Of a stretch of DNA of 64,000 bases, positions 21,507 through 34,755 are shown in pieces. The stretch lies in the NCBI GenBank assembly GCA_013339765.2, contig CM023450.1, forward strand, positions 41,818,245 through 41,882,244. Direction: 5' to 3'. Each line of letters opens with the position of its first letter. Positions within the stretch are counted from its first letter, which is position 1. Both the position numbers and the translations under genes were made by a program. The DNA is from Haemaphysalis longicornis (taxonomy: Eukaryota; Arthropoda; Arachnida; Ixodida; Ixodidae). Below the pieces are notes generated by a model, which was given only the letters and a program-made list of their open reading frames with translations, was not told where the DNA came from and searched no databases.

Positions 21507-24500
21507 TACACAAATGAGCATAGATAGTTGTAGTTATTGTTTTCTGCATCTTATTCCATCAGTTGTGATGCTTTGACACTTCTAGCAGCTCAGACATGCT
21601 TCAATTTGCATGCATTAATGCTGATTCGCAATCAGCATGCTAACTGGTTGTAGCCAGTGCCAATAAACCACATGCAACACAAGCGATGAAGCACATGTAA
21701 GTAAAAACAAAACCATCCATCTTCAAGAAAGATGGAGGAAGCTCTAAAGTGCCATTGATTCCTCCAGGAAGCGCTAGGGGAGGCAGGTCAGCAGGGAATT
21801 TGTCATCACTGAACTGGTGCTACAACAAACAACCTGCCGCCAGGTGAGCTGCTGCAAAGGGAAGGATTCCAAGGCTGAGGTTCCACTCTCACTGTCAAGG
21901 CTCAACAAAATGCTTTCTCGCTCCCCCTTCCATAGTAGTGCATAGAAGTAGCTGGAAAATCCCTCGTCCAGTCCAATTCTCAAAATTTGATACATTTCAA
22001 ATGCCAGAATTTTTACTTGGTTGTATGTAGCTGAATTTCCCGCTGCATTCTAACGTTGCAACTTAACAAAGCCAGAAATATAGCACAACATGCTAAGTTT
22101 AATACAGCGGGATTCACATGTGTAGCACTAACGCAGTGAACACTAGAAAAGTGAATGCCCTACTGCGTGCACATGGGTTTTTGTACGTGGAAGCGCTGAT
22201 TGCTGTAGTTGTTAGAAGTATGCAGGTAGCATTCCCTAGTGGTGGGCATAAGCAGCAGCGTGATGCCAAAAAGCAGTGGGCAGTGCTGTGGTCAGTGCTA
22301 TTGTTCGGAGAGTTCCTTTTCACACTCAGCCACCTGAACCAAAATTGAACCGTTTTTTTTTTCCAGTTAAAAACCGCATTATTAACACTACCATGTTGTT
22401 AAACACTTTAAAACATAAGTACCATTTCTATACTGAATTATCGATTGTAACAGCAAATCTAGACATGCAAGTCCCACTATAGCTGGCAGGCCTGGTTTCA
22501 CTTCTCACGAAGCAAAATGTCTGAAACTGATTGATTGATTGTAGGGTTTAACGCGCCGACGCAACGCAGGCGATGAGGCGCGCCGTAGTTGAAGGCTACG
22601 GATTAATTCTGACCACCTGGGGTTCTTTAAACGCGCCGAAATCTCGGACACACAGGCGTTTTTGCTTTTTGCCTCCATCAGAAAAGCGGCCGCAGCGGCC
22701 AAGAATTGAATCCTCGTCCTCGTCCTCGGCAGCACAATACCTTAGCCACTGAACCACCACAGCGGCTACTTAGAGAAAAAAAAAAGACTCGCCGCTCAAG
22801 CCTGGCGAAAATGGATGCACAGCAAAGCTGTTGTAGAAGCACTATACTTGCTGATGTGGGTATACGCTGCTTTGTTGCTTAGCCAGCATCTTGTGCATCT
22901 CACTATCTCTGTTTTCAAACAGTGCTCTAATGCTTGCATCCCAGTTTTACGAATACCGTGAATGACGTCGCACTATGTGGACAAAAGTGCACCTGCGGTC
23001 ATTTCGCTTTTAACGCATCTCCGATGCGTGTGACATCATGACCACAGAAGTGCAGGCCACGTGCACAGGCCGGTCCCACACCAGCATTGCCAGATTGGAA
23101 GGAGGCTTCAACACCAGCCCCTCGTCGAAATCGCACCAGATTTCACCAGAACTGAAATACTCCCGCTACAATGTATTCACCAGTCCTGTATCATTTCCGC
23201 GCATGGAGTTTGCCATAGCCTTTAAATTTTTGCTGCTTATAGCAAATCATCACATCACGCAGGGGTGACTTGATTACCTGTCTTTCAATTCGCAAAATAG
23301 GTTTGAGAGAAGTGAAATCGCTATTATTATTCATATCTGCCACAATGGCCGCTTATGGAGCATTTACTCCATTTTCTATTCACGTGCTTGGAGAGAAAGT
23401 GGCTGCACTCGCTGCGCTTTTCGCCTTTGTTTATAGTATTCAAAGGAGACCTGATGCGACATATATTTCTCTCCACTTAATATGTGAGCACTTAACGCTT
23501 CGCTGGTTATTGTACAATCAACATGTCATACAAAGTCATAGTAGCTGTCACAAATTAGTGAGAAATTTATGAGAAAGAATGGTAGTGTGACATCCTGCAT
23601 AAAACATTTCCAAGGATGTTATTCACTGTGGCTTGCTTGAAATACAAGACGTCACATTGGAATTTTCATTATTTTCAAGCAGTCGTGACAATTCAAAATG
23701 CTCATCGAGCACGCTACAATAGGCATGCGGTCCAATATTGTGAGTGGCTTGGGGTGCAGGAATGGAAACAGCTTCCATTCAAGGAAAGAAAAGGACGGTA
23801 TGAAGCAGTCACACAATTTTTCCCCACTTTTCACCAGATATTATCTGGCGTAGCTGTACTGGTGCTTCAACACCAGTGAACCGAAAATTTCACGAGATTT
23901 TTACAATCTGGTGCCATATTTCACCACCTGGCAAGGCTGCGCCACGCTCTTTCCCCCTCTCCCCCGTCTGCAGCAATCATTCTTGTCTACACATTCGTGT
24001 TCCCGATGCGAGCACAAGCCACTCAGCACACCCCGCAGGGAACGCATAGGGGGGCTACAAGTAAACAGGGTAAACAGTTTCACTGCAAAGAAGACAGGAG
24101 AGAGTAATTTTGGGCCTGAGCTCAGGCTTTTCTGCCCCAGTTTATTTGGAATGACAGAGCAAGTACACAACCTTGAACCGGCTTTCCAGCTAGCAGTAAG
24201 ACTTTTTTTGTTGCTGTTTCAGATCTGTCAACAAGATGGACAATTTTCTGTTTTGTTTTCTTATATGGCACTTTACTCTGCCTTCACCTCAACTATAATA
24301 TTACAGTAACATACCTCCAGACTATTGACAAACATCTTAAATTGCACAGTTGTTCACACCAAAAGGCAGGTTTCCTGCAAACTTCCTTTCCACACACCTG
24401 CCTTAAAAAAAAAAAAAAATGAAGCAGAATTTCACCTTAACACTTTCATGACCGCGCCTATTCCCATCGATAGTATAATATCGATCAATACAAATTCAAA

Positions 24501-26702
24501 TTTTGGTGCTCTCCGAGTGCTTCTGGACAGCTAATGCCATCTGAAGGGTAAAAGAGAAATTATCTCATCAGTTCGCTTCCGATTTCCTTTCTCCAACGCA
24601 GGGGAGGGATTTTTAAAGCTTTTCTTTTTCGTTTTGTTACTTTTTTGTTTTAATATTTTCTTATTATATTCACAATAAATCTGTTTGAAATTAATACTGT
24701 TGGAAAGCCCTATCCTTCCTCTATCATTTCATACGCTACACTTTAGCATCAATCATTTTCTGTGGCAAAAAAAAAATATATTTCTTGGACTACCCAAAAA
24801 CCGATTTTTGCAACGTCACAAAAGTGCTAAGCTCAACGTTCATCGTGTCAATTAAAACTAAAACAAATGTGCAAAAAAAAAAAAAAGGCCATCCCTGATG
24901 TTGCTTGTGCCAGCATAGCGTATCTTCGAACCTCTCGTTCCACTACTTGCAACAAAATGTGAATGTGCCCTCAGGTTCATGGGTCTGCACTCATTTGACA
25001 GTGTCGCTTCTCGTAGCAGAAACCCACATGCCGTGCACAGAGAAAAGAAGAGGGGAAAAAAATGGGGAAGGCGCCCTCATGCACAGCTCTTAACAAAGTG
25101 TCTTATGTGCAGCACAATGGAACGAAATTTTAAAAAGCTTGCCCGATCAGGCCCACAAGACATCAAAGTTTTGTGCTAAACCTAATCTAGAGACCTAAAT
25201 CATGATACCCTAGGTTTGTTAGAATTCACTCACACACACCGCATAGCACTGACTGCTTTGCTGATGAAATGCTTTGCACTGGAGAAGAGAGAGATGGAAA
25301 AGAACACAGCATGGCTAACATAAAGAACAAAAACATATCAAGTTAAGGAAGGCATTGAAGCTACTTTGTTAAACCAGGTGTGTATTTCTAACTGCAGGCA
25401 CCGTTTCTACAAAAAGAAGAAGCCTCAAATTTGCACAAAGTTAGTGGTTTAGCTTGACTGACCATATTGCCCCCTCTGGTTAACACGTTATACTAATTTA
25501 CAGTAGCCACAGAGCCTTTTTACTGAGACTGGTAATTTCAAAAAAGTTCACAATTCTCAAATTTTATGAGTCTATTAGAGAGTGAACATAGAAGAGCAAG
25601 TTCTAAAAAACATGGAACACAGACCTTAGAGCTTATTGTCGCAATAAAAGCAGTTACAAGAGTCTTGAAATACTCATCAATCTGGAGCAGCTAGGAAAAT
25701 ATTGTAATTGTAGTCCATCAGACCATTTAATGCACTACTCTGCTGCTTCATATTGAAAACTCTGGAAGAACAGCAGCTTTACATACAAAATAGTAACCGT
25801 TTACACTATGTGCTTGACAGGGTGATGTATTCAGAGTTTCAACAGCCCCTTTTTGGCAAAACCATGTTTAAATATTCTTTTCTGATATTTTCGTCCCAAT
25901 ACTTGTTTCTTCTGTTTCAATCCTTTACAAATCAGAACTATTCAAACATGTTAATCACCGAACTTCTTTTCAATTAAACTTTTTTTTTTTTGCCTGGTTC
26001 AGCAGGTACCGTGACTGCTTTTGCACTTTTATTGCAACGCAATGCTTTTGCTGCTAAGCTGTTGCACCAGCCTTATATGGGTCATGGGCAGTTTCGTGCA
26101 CCTAAGTTCACAGTTTCCCTAAGTGCCACGGTTTCACAGGAGGGGCCTTACAAGGTAGTACCAGAAATGAGTGAAAAAAAATGAGACATTTCAGATATGC
26201 TACAGAATGACCAATTCATCCACCGATCATGATTACATCACAATTGTTAGTAAAGAAACAGTGCCTAACAGTCTCAAAACACATATACGTATTCAAATAA
26301 AAGAAGCATGCACACACACAAATCTATAATACTTGCTTGCACGTATGATGTATTCCCTTCCAGTAATCCCCCCTCCCAGTAAAGCATGCAAATATACAAC
26401 GCACCGTCGGGTTTAAAAGAGCAAAACACAACATCTTTTCTTTTTTGGCAAGCAATGCCAGCTCTCTCACTTCACTGTCCTTGACTGGATTGCTTCCACG
26501 TACACACTGCTCACTGGCAAGTGACAACAATTTTTGCTCGAAACCGACTGCCAATTGATGTAAAGACTTCCCCTCCGGACCAGCCAGCATTGACAGCCAG
26601 CTGAGCGTCACAGCACACTGCAAATGGGGAGGAGCAATGCGAGTACTTTGTACAAATCAACACACACACGCGTGCAAAGCGCGGAGCACTCTGCGGTCGG
26701 GG
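21507..26702. other. Intergenic region downstream of PRRC1, no gene named
   Basis: AT-rich with many stops in all frames. The only element I can define is the SINE at 22528-22766. Part of the segment just below 26703 must be the PRRC1 3' UTR, but I see no clear polyadenylation signal close to the stop. Confidence 0.4.
22528..22766 (-). mobile_element. tRNA-derived SINE (Ruka type), copy 3
   Basis: Tail of three to four TGAT units, then the shared body TAGGGTTTAACGCGCCGACG and the tRNA-like head ending ACCACAGCGGCT. It is more diverged than the others (the B-box region reads AGAATTGAATCC). Confidence 0.85.
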
Positions 26703-27003
26703 TCACCGGTGCAGGGCCCTCCTGTACATGGACGCGAGGGCGCACGCGGCCGAGCTGATCAGCTGGGTGTCCGACACGCCCCCCAGGACGGCCCGCCACT
26801 CGCACTGGGGCACCAGCAGGCGTGGCCCGGCCACCTCCCCGACCGTCACGGCGAGGCCACACCAGCGCAGCGGGTAGTCGGCCGGCGTGCGGTCCTGGAT
26901 CTCGGCGATGAACTCGGCGGGCACAGGCGTGGCCTGGCCGAACGTGTGCAGGGACAGCCCGTTGGCGTCGTCCTTCAGGACCAGGCAGTGCACGTCGAAC
27001 CAG
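26703..27003 (-). CDS. PRRC1: PRRC1 exon 6 (C-terminus and stop)
   Basis: Begins after GCACGCAG with WFDVHCLVLKDDANGLSLHT and ends YRRALHR then TGA. GC-rich, very well conserved with the vertebrate C-terminus (LRW.GL.VTVGEV). Confidence 0.93.
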
Positions 27004-30000
27004 CTGCGTGCGAGGGGAACCAGTTGCAGCACTATTCAGGAAGGGCTATCGTGCTGAGAAACCATGAAGTGCACAGCTGAACCTGGATATGCTATATCCA
27101 ACTTGGAAACTTCAAACTACTGCTCATGGTTCACTTCCCCTAACACTTCCAACTTTACCATGGGAACATTTTACACACTCCATGCTTTTGGCATGTTGGC
27201 TTACCAGCGATACAGTCAGTCAAACTCCGCTGCAATGAACTCTGCTTCAACGAAATTTCCACTAAAACGAAAAATTCCCAGTCTCATCAGTTTCCCACAG
27301 AAGATAATGCTTAAAAAATAAAGTTTTTGTGAAGAAAAAATTAGAACTTTTTGTATATTGGGTAACAAAACACTCAAAATCATGCTTTTGTGCTACTGCA
27401 TGTCTCACCGACCCTCCGACAGTCAGTCGGCCCAGCGTTTAGTCTAGTCTGCCGGCCGCCAACAGGTCGTCGCAATTCGTTCACTCAGTTGAAACTAAGC
27501 GATGACACGTTTGTAAATGGAAGATTGCGCCTTTAGTTTGTTAGTTTGTACACTGTATCAAGCTCTAAGACCAGGTCCATCCACATAAGGGCTGCACAAC
27601 TGCACATGCAATGCTTCGCTGACTGGTATGCTACAGTCAAATCTCGATATAACGAATCATGCGGGACCACCGAAAATCGTTCGTTATTTTGAAATATTGT
27701 TGTAATGAAAAACCAGCGGTTACAGGCCAGCACTCAAACCTAGAAATGAAAATGACGCACGTTAGCAGTAGACGCGTAAGCAAACAGGCAAACTCTCAAA
27801 TAAAATTGTAGCACCTATTTTAAAGTTACTTTAGTTGAAATAAATCAGCTATTTTCTTATCGCGTGTGCAGCATGCATGACTGATTAGGAATGCCTATAC
27901 ATATCCCACCTTGCACAATACCCCATCAGATACGTCATTGTACCAAGCAATGAAAGTGTGGAATTTGTTCATGTCCATTAAAACATCAATGTTCGACACG
28001 ATCTCATGTTTTTCTATGTTCGGTGAACCACAGTCGTCTTCCTTCGCATCGTCATTGTCACTACAGATGACGACTGCTCTTGCTCCTTCTTTGCTTTGTC
28101 ACTAGCTGCATTCATCTTTAGATCACGCATGAACTTCGCAGCAAAATCACCCGCAACAAAGAAATACCTGCGCCCACGCGATTAGCATAGGTTAGCATGA
28201 AGAATGACTCCACAGCTTTGTGGTGGTGCTAGCTGTTGGCACTCGACATGGTGATGATGATTGCCACTGCACTCACGGAATACACGGAGAAACGGCGGCT
28301 TCTGTTTCACGTGAGAGTTGCGACGCTGTTACTTTTAGCCAAATTCGTAATTACTGATGTTCCTCGATTACAATGGGGAAAATAAATAACGTGTGCTATT
28401 CAGAAATACGCACTACATCGAAATTCGTAGTCCTGAAATATTTTTATGTTGAAAATAGAGGCAATCTGGTGGGGATTCTTAAAAGATTCGTAAATTTGAG
28501 AAATTCAGTTAATGTGGGGTTCGTAGTAATGAAATTTGACTGTAGTAGGAAAATCTAAGGCCAATTGAAGGCGGCAGAAGAGTTAGCGAAGTAAATATAG
28601 GTACTAAAGAATTAAAATCAACCGCAACTTTTATCATACCCCGTAAAGCCAAGGTTCGGTAAGCACTTTTTTTGGGGCTGGGTGTACTATCACAGTGGTC
28701 AGCAGCACGAACCATACATCTGCGAAGGCTTTTCCGTTTAAGGAATGCAGTCGGTAAACACGGGATATTGTGGGAATTTGGGGGACGCTTACTGCACGAG
28801 CGCTATACAAGAAACAGTCATCTAAGCTTCTTCAAATGCGAAACTTCTGTCTCTAGCGTCGCTGGCTTGTGGCCGTGTGGTCTCTAGCTACAGGTCTACT
28901 GTTTTGCATGTCGCAAGTTCGAATCCCCGATAGTGCTTTTTTTTTTTTTTTCATTTGGTCTATTTGTTTTTGGGCAATGTTTTCTATACTGAATTCACAA
29001 TTTTTGCGCTGCAACGTTCATTGCTCCATGAGCGAGTACGCAGAATGCGTGCAGATTGACACTGACACACTGGTGAGTTCTTGTTGGCATGGTGTTGCCA
29101 TAAGCACCGACTGCTTGCGGGCACAGTCCTGAATTGGCCGACCCTTGGCCTCGTGCGAACACACCTCTTACGATACAGGCGCGAGCTAGGTAAGCACCAA
29201 AGGTGGGGGGAAAGCGAATCGCATATGAGCATCTTCGGTGACGCGGAGGGTGTTCATCGGATGCACTGCGTAAGCCTCGGCAAGTGATTGTTTCGATGCG
29301 AAACCGTGTTGGTTGGCTTATCTGACGCATGTTGCAGCCGACAACATGACAGAAGCGCGGTATGGCGATTACTGAGATACCGAGAATTTCCATCCAACAA
29401 TATCGTAGGATGCCAAGCATGTTGTTTCGCAGAACCGAAACCTAAACTTGCTTGAATGCTAATCTTGGACATCGTCCAATCACGTAGCACCTTTGCCTGA
29501 CGTCACTGCGGTTAGTTGGTGCAGCCGCCGCAAACCACGCATGGTAGTTTTTTTTCTTTGAGGCTTCATAAAATAAATACCGCCTTACCACCCAGATATA
29601 CGATGAAAAGTGTGTTTATTTGAACCAGTCTACACAGTACAAGCAAAAACAGGAGCTCAACAAATTGACTTCACTGTACCTTGAATGAATTTTTTCGCAC
29701 GGCCTCTGAATTTCGTTGTTTGATATATGTGGATAAAACAGCACATGCTCCATAATTAAAAGCACCAAGATGCCTGTTTCAACCATTAATGACATTATCG
29801 GCCATGGCCCTCATTCATATTTTAGTATGAATTCACCAAACAAGATCAGCTTTTGAAAACTGGATTTCATAATCAAAAGCCCCATTTCACAAGTTGATTC
29901 ATTTGATTGATTGTGGGTTTTAACGTATCGACGCAATGCACGCGATGAGGCACGCCATAGTGGAGGGCTCCTGGGAGGGCTTTGACCACCTGGGGATCCT

Positions 30001-33000
30001 TAACATGCGCCAAAATCTTGAACAGATAGGCGTTCTTGCTTTTTGTCTCCATCAGAAAAGCGGCTGCCGCGGCCAGGAATTGAAACCGTGTCCTCGTGCT
30101 CAGCAGCACAATGCCTTAGCCACTAAGCTACCGCCGCGGGTCATTTCACAAGTTCCTGAAGTTTAAAAATCTGCAACTTCTAGCTCATCACATTATTACC
30201 TTCCAGTGGTCAACACGACAAAAAACACAATTGCCTTCAATGCATGCGCTTGCGATTGTAAAAAAAGAAAGAAAAAAAAAAACAATTTAAGCAAAACACT
30301 TTATTTGCAAATAGAAGGGTGAATGTTTATTATACAGGAAGTAATGATCAGCCTGAGCTTTCAGTTGGCCACGTGCCCTGCCTACCTGTTCAAAAGGGTC
30401 GAGGTTAGGGAGTGTTTCCTGATGCATGAATGGAACTAAAAGAGCTCAACAAAAGACAAGGAGGAAATGAGAGAAGACGCCACAAGACTATAAAAATGAA
30501 AATGCTCGTGGTGTCTTCTTTTGTTTTCATCCTGGTCTTTTGTTAAGCGCTTTTAATCCCATTCATGCCTACCTTTGCAAGTGCATGTAGGAAATCTGAG
30601 AGTTTATTTCTGGCATTGTGACTGCCTAGACATTAAGACGCCATCCCCGCCATTCCCTTTTCTTTTGGAAATACTGTGCCATGAGGGCACGAGTTTTAAA
30701 ATGGACTGGTAGCATAACATAACCTACAGAGAGACTCTGAACACCTAGGTGCTAATAAAAGGCTTAATTTTTGTTCAACATGGTTGTCTTATACCATCCC
30801 TGCAAGGTTCAAAGCACTGCTTAGGCTTGTCAGAGGGCATAAAATCCCAATAAACAGCCCAAAAAAGTAACTTCCGAACATTTAATGTAAAAAAAAAAAG
30901 GATGACTGTTCTTTGCCCTAGTGACTGCCTTGCCTTGGTTCCCTTGCGAAAATTCTAGTTTCGCCTTATCCATTTCTGCCTTACTTCTCCACTGTATAGT
31001 CCCGTCCTTCAATTTATTACAGTTTTTACTGATGTATGTACAGAGAAAGCTCGTCAATTCAAACTTCAATAATTCAAATTTATGGATAATTTGAACTGTA
31101 TGATTTGGTCTGGCCAAGTCTCTGCAGAAGCCCATGTGTTGAAAAGCCTGCTAATTCAAACGCGAAAGACCTCCACTACACATAATTTGAACTTTCCGCC
31201 ACCACACTGGCAGCTTGGGGCCATGGCCACAGGAACGGCCACATAAACGGCCCTGCTGCCTACTCGTGACGCTGCGTCGCCCCCGGAACTAAGAGAAAAA
31301 CAGAGACAGAAGTTAAGTCGGGTAAAAACAATCTAGAATTACCACAGAGGACGTTTTGGAATGAGTTTTCCTTGCAGACTATGTCGATGTGGACACCAGT
31401 TCAGGGTGTGGGGCGTGGTGGCAGACGAACCCGCTGCGGTGGCTCAGTGGCTATGGCGTTGTGCTGCTGAGCATGAGGTCGCGGGTTCGATTCCCGGCCG
31501 CCGCGGCTGCTTTTCTGATGGAGGCGAAAAGCAAGAACACCCGTGTGTACGATATTTCGGCGCATGTTAAAGATCTCCAGGTGGTTGAAATTAATCCGGA
31601 GCCCTCCACTACGGTGCGCCTCATCGCCTGCGCTGCGTCGGCGCGTTAAACCCTACAATCAATCAATCAATCAGTAATGGCAGACAAAGCACCAGGCCAG
31701 CCATCACTCAGAAGTAATGGACCAGATGGAATGCTACCTGTCTCTTCAAGTTTCGGAGTACGCGAAAAGGAGGCCTTCCGCTTCATTCGCTGGTTGCATT
31801 CAATTGCTGACATGCTCTACCGCTCTACAATCTCTTCACTTTCGTTAGTTCGAACTTCCATTAATTTGAACTGAGGTGGCGTCCACTTGGAGTTTGAATT
31901 AACGAGCTGTTACTGCATATAGTACTCCTTAAGAGTTTCTGTGTATCCCTTGTACAGATAGTTATTTCATTCCGTTGCCTTTGTTCTCCTTCTTTTAAAG
32001 ATACCAGTTGTATTTGATGTTGCTGTAATGCTTTGCAACAGTGTTGGGGGTGTGCAGCTGTCAAGCTGTCGATTTGTGAAAGCTTTTAGTGCTCGCCCCC
32101 AGTGCCGCGTAATTTGTGCAAGATGTAAATAAAGACCCACACACACAAATAAATTGGACGTGCGCACCTGTCGGGTGTCAGCTCCACAATGAAGCTTTCC
32201 ACGGCTATGGTGGGCTGGGAAACAGACACCCGCCCCGTCTGCTGCAGAGAGGTGATCTTGTCCTCGGCCGCCTTCAGGCCGGCCGCAAACCCTACAGGGC
32301 TGGGGCGCCATGTTGGAGGGCGGCATCGTGATGCCTGTCACGGTGGCCCTCCCAAACACCTTCTGGAACGACTCACGGATGGGGCCAATCACACGGACAT
32401 CGTCATCAGAGGCCACCAGCACGTCAATGTCTCCGCCTGAGTCTGCAACGGACGACCAATGGCGCAACAGAAACAAATCAGGAAAAGGTCAGCCAGAGCA
32501 GAGAACACGCAACGGGCACCAGCACACTGAAGTAAAATGGGCATCGGGCACTAGCTTAACTCACGCACAACACATGGGACTCACCTCGGTGAAGTTAATG
32601 GAAATAACTGCAGTTGAAACGGTGCAGTACAGCTTCATATTTCGTTGCTGTAACTTGAGCAATGTGAACCAGTGACCTCATGTGCAGGCCACAACAAATT
32701 TTTAATTAGGCATTTATTACAGTAACGTTCAATAACAATGCCTCCACGAAATGTACACACGGCAACTTGCAAAATTTTACTGCAACCTCAGCACTGGGTG
32801 CTCCCCGACAGCACTAGCTTTTGTAAAGCCTTCCTTTACTGTTCCTGTATAGCAGGAATAGTGGTGAATGTACTATTGCCCAGACAGGATAAAAGGACTG
32901 CCAAAAGTGCCAACCGACCCTGATGGCGCTGCCTATACCTCGTTTCTATGCTTTCAACAAAAAACCTTTGCGATGCCAAAGAAACAGTGCAGAGTGATTT

Positions 33001-34721
33001 TATAATGGCTTGGTGCAAAACAAATTCCAAAGCAGTTTTTTCCTTTCCTGTCACGGATACATCCTTTGAATTTCTGGGTTCCTACCTGCAAAACACATGG
33101 TCTATTTTCACTTATTATGAGTGAGTGCTGGAATACAAACTCCAGAAGCAAAGCTGTCTGGTTCAAGCTATTTGATGCCGTGCGTAACCTGCAATAGTTA
33201 AAAATAGAGACTTGCCACCTTCTTATTATATATCATCTATCTTGGCCATTATGCAACCCCCACTGCACACACACAATATCATCCTTTGCAAGCACAGGGA
33301 CAACCTTCTACTAGTAATGCAGGAAGAAAGGAAGCAGTGGCATGTAGTACACCCCTCAAGTTATACAGCAACCCACAAAGCTTCTACCAATGAGCACAGT
33401 AAGCACCCCTATTACAGCACACACATTACTGTTCAACAGTTATGCACAGATATCCACATAAACACAATCTAGCTATTCTAAAGCACGCATGTCCACCAAA
33501 CATAAACTGTCACCAAACATAAACAAGAGAAATTCTACATCAGCACTTACAGATAAATTCCTTCATTCCTGGGTCCAACGTTGTGATCATCGAGTCCACC
33601 GAGTTCTGAAACGCACATTGCCTTCAACCACAACACCTCTCAAAGAATGCAGCATTTATGCAACATGTTTCTCATCACATTAAATGAAGAGGAAGTCCAA
33701 CCTTACACGGAACACCGCAAATATGGTTTGTAGCCACACGTTCATGTATTTTACACAAAACATTGAGGTAGTTGAGTCGAGTACCTACTACTAATCCCAA
33801 CATGCACATGCACGCAGCAAAAAGTAATTAAATGTAACTAGCCACATTGCATTAAAGTAAAAACAGACAACCGATTTTTATGGACTTCATGTTGTCTAGC
33901 TCTTATGAAAGCCAGCATTTTATGTACTGGTGTAACCACATGGAATTTATAAATAAACAGGCAGAAATAACTTTAATTTCGCCCCAAAATTCCCTGTCTG
34001 AAAGGTGACAACACGTAGTGTCCTAATTTGTGACACAACCTTACGTGTCCAAACAACTCCGTCGATTTCAACGTGTGATTCAAAAACCGCATGAAGGAAC
34101 AAGAAAGGTTGCAAATTATTGTTGTTTTAGCCGGGCACAAGTTTTAAATACCTCTTTTAATCTCACGTGCAATTGAAAGTGTTTTGACGCATGGCTCACT
34201 GTCGTGACTTGCCAGCATTCCTTCTGGTGAGACACGTATAAATGGTAGATATAAAAATTCCAATTTAAGAAGTTTCAGGGCGTTATCAGTGAAAGCGTTT
34301 CAGGTTAAGGTGTTTTAAGTGATGCCCTTTCATTTGGGATAAAGAAAATGTGCTCGACAAAAATCGGTTGTCTGTCCCTTTAAGGATTTCTCTTTAGATT
34401 ATGCATTTAGTCATGTTCACTGAGTTTGGTTGTAACCTATACCTATATTTGAATGCCCAATTTTCAAGGTAAAGAAGTGTGCATTAGAATTGTACAAATA
34501 CAGCAGCAACTATTAACATTTATAGGAACTGTTGGCCCACACAGTAGTCGAAGTGATGATGGCTTACCTTAGCCTTTTCTGCAACCTTGCTGAGAAAATC
34601 GTTGCCCTTCAACCAGCCCCAGACACCATCGTTGCCAGATGTTGATGATGGCCGCATCATGGTGGCGCTGTCATAGTCTGTCGGCAGTGAAACAGCAAAT
34701 GACTGGTCCCCCGAGCCACTG

Positions 34722-34755
<34 letters not shown>

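Noticed and set aside
20819..21517. 232-codon plus-strand frame
   Set aside because: It spans a hAT MITE nested in another MITE and includes a poly-C run; there is no conserved domain.
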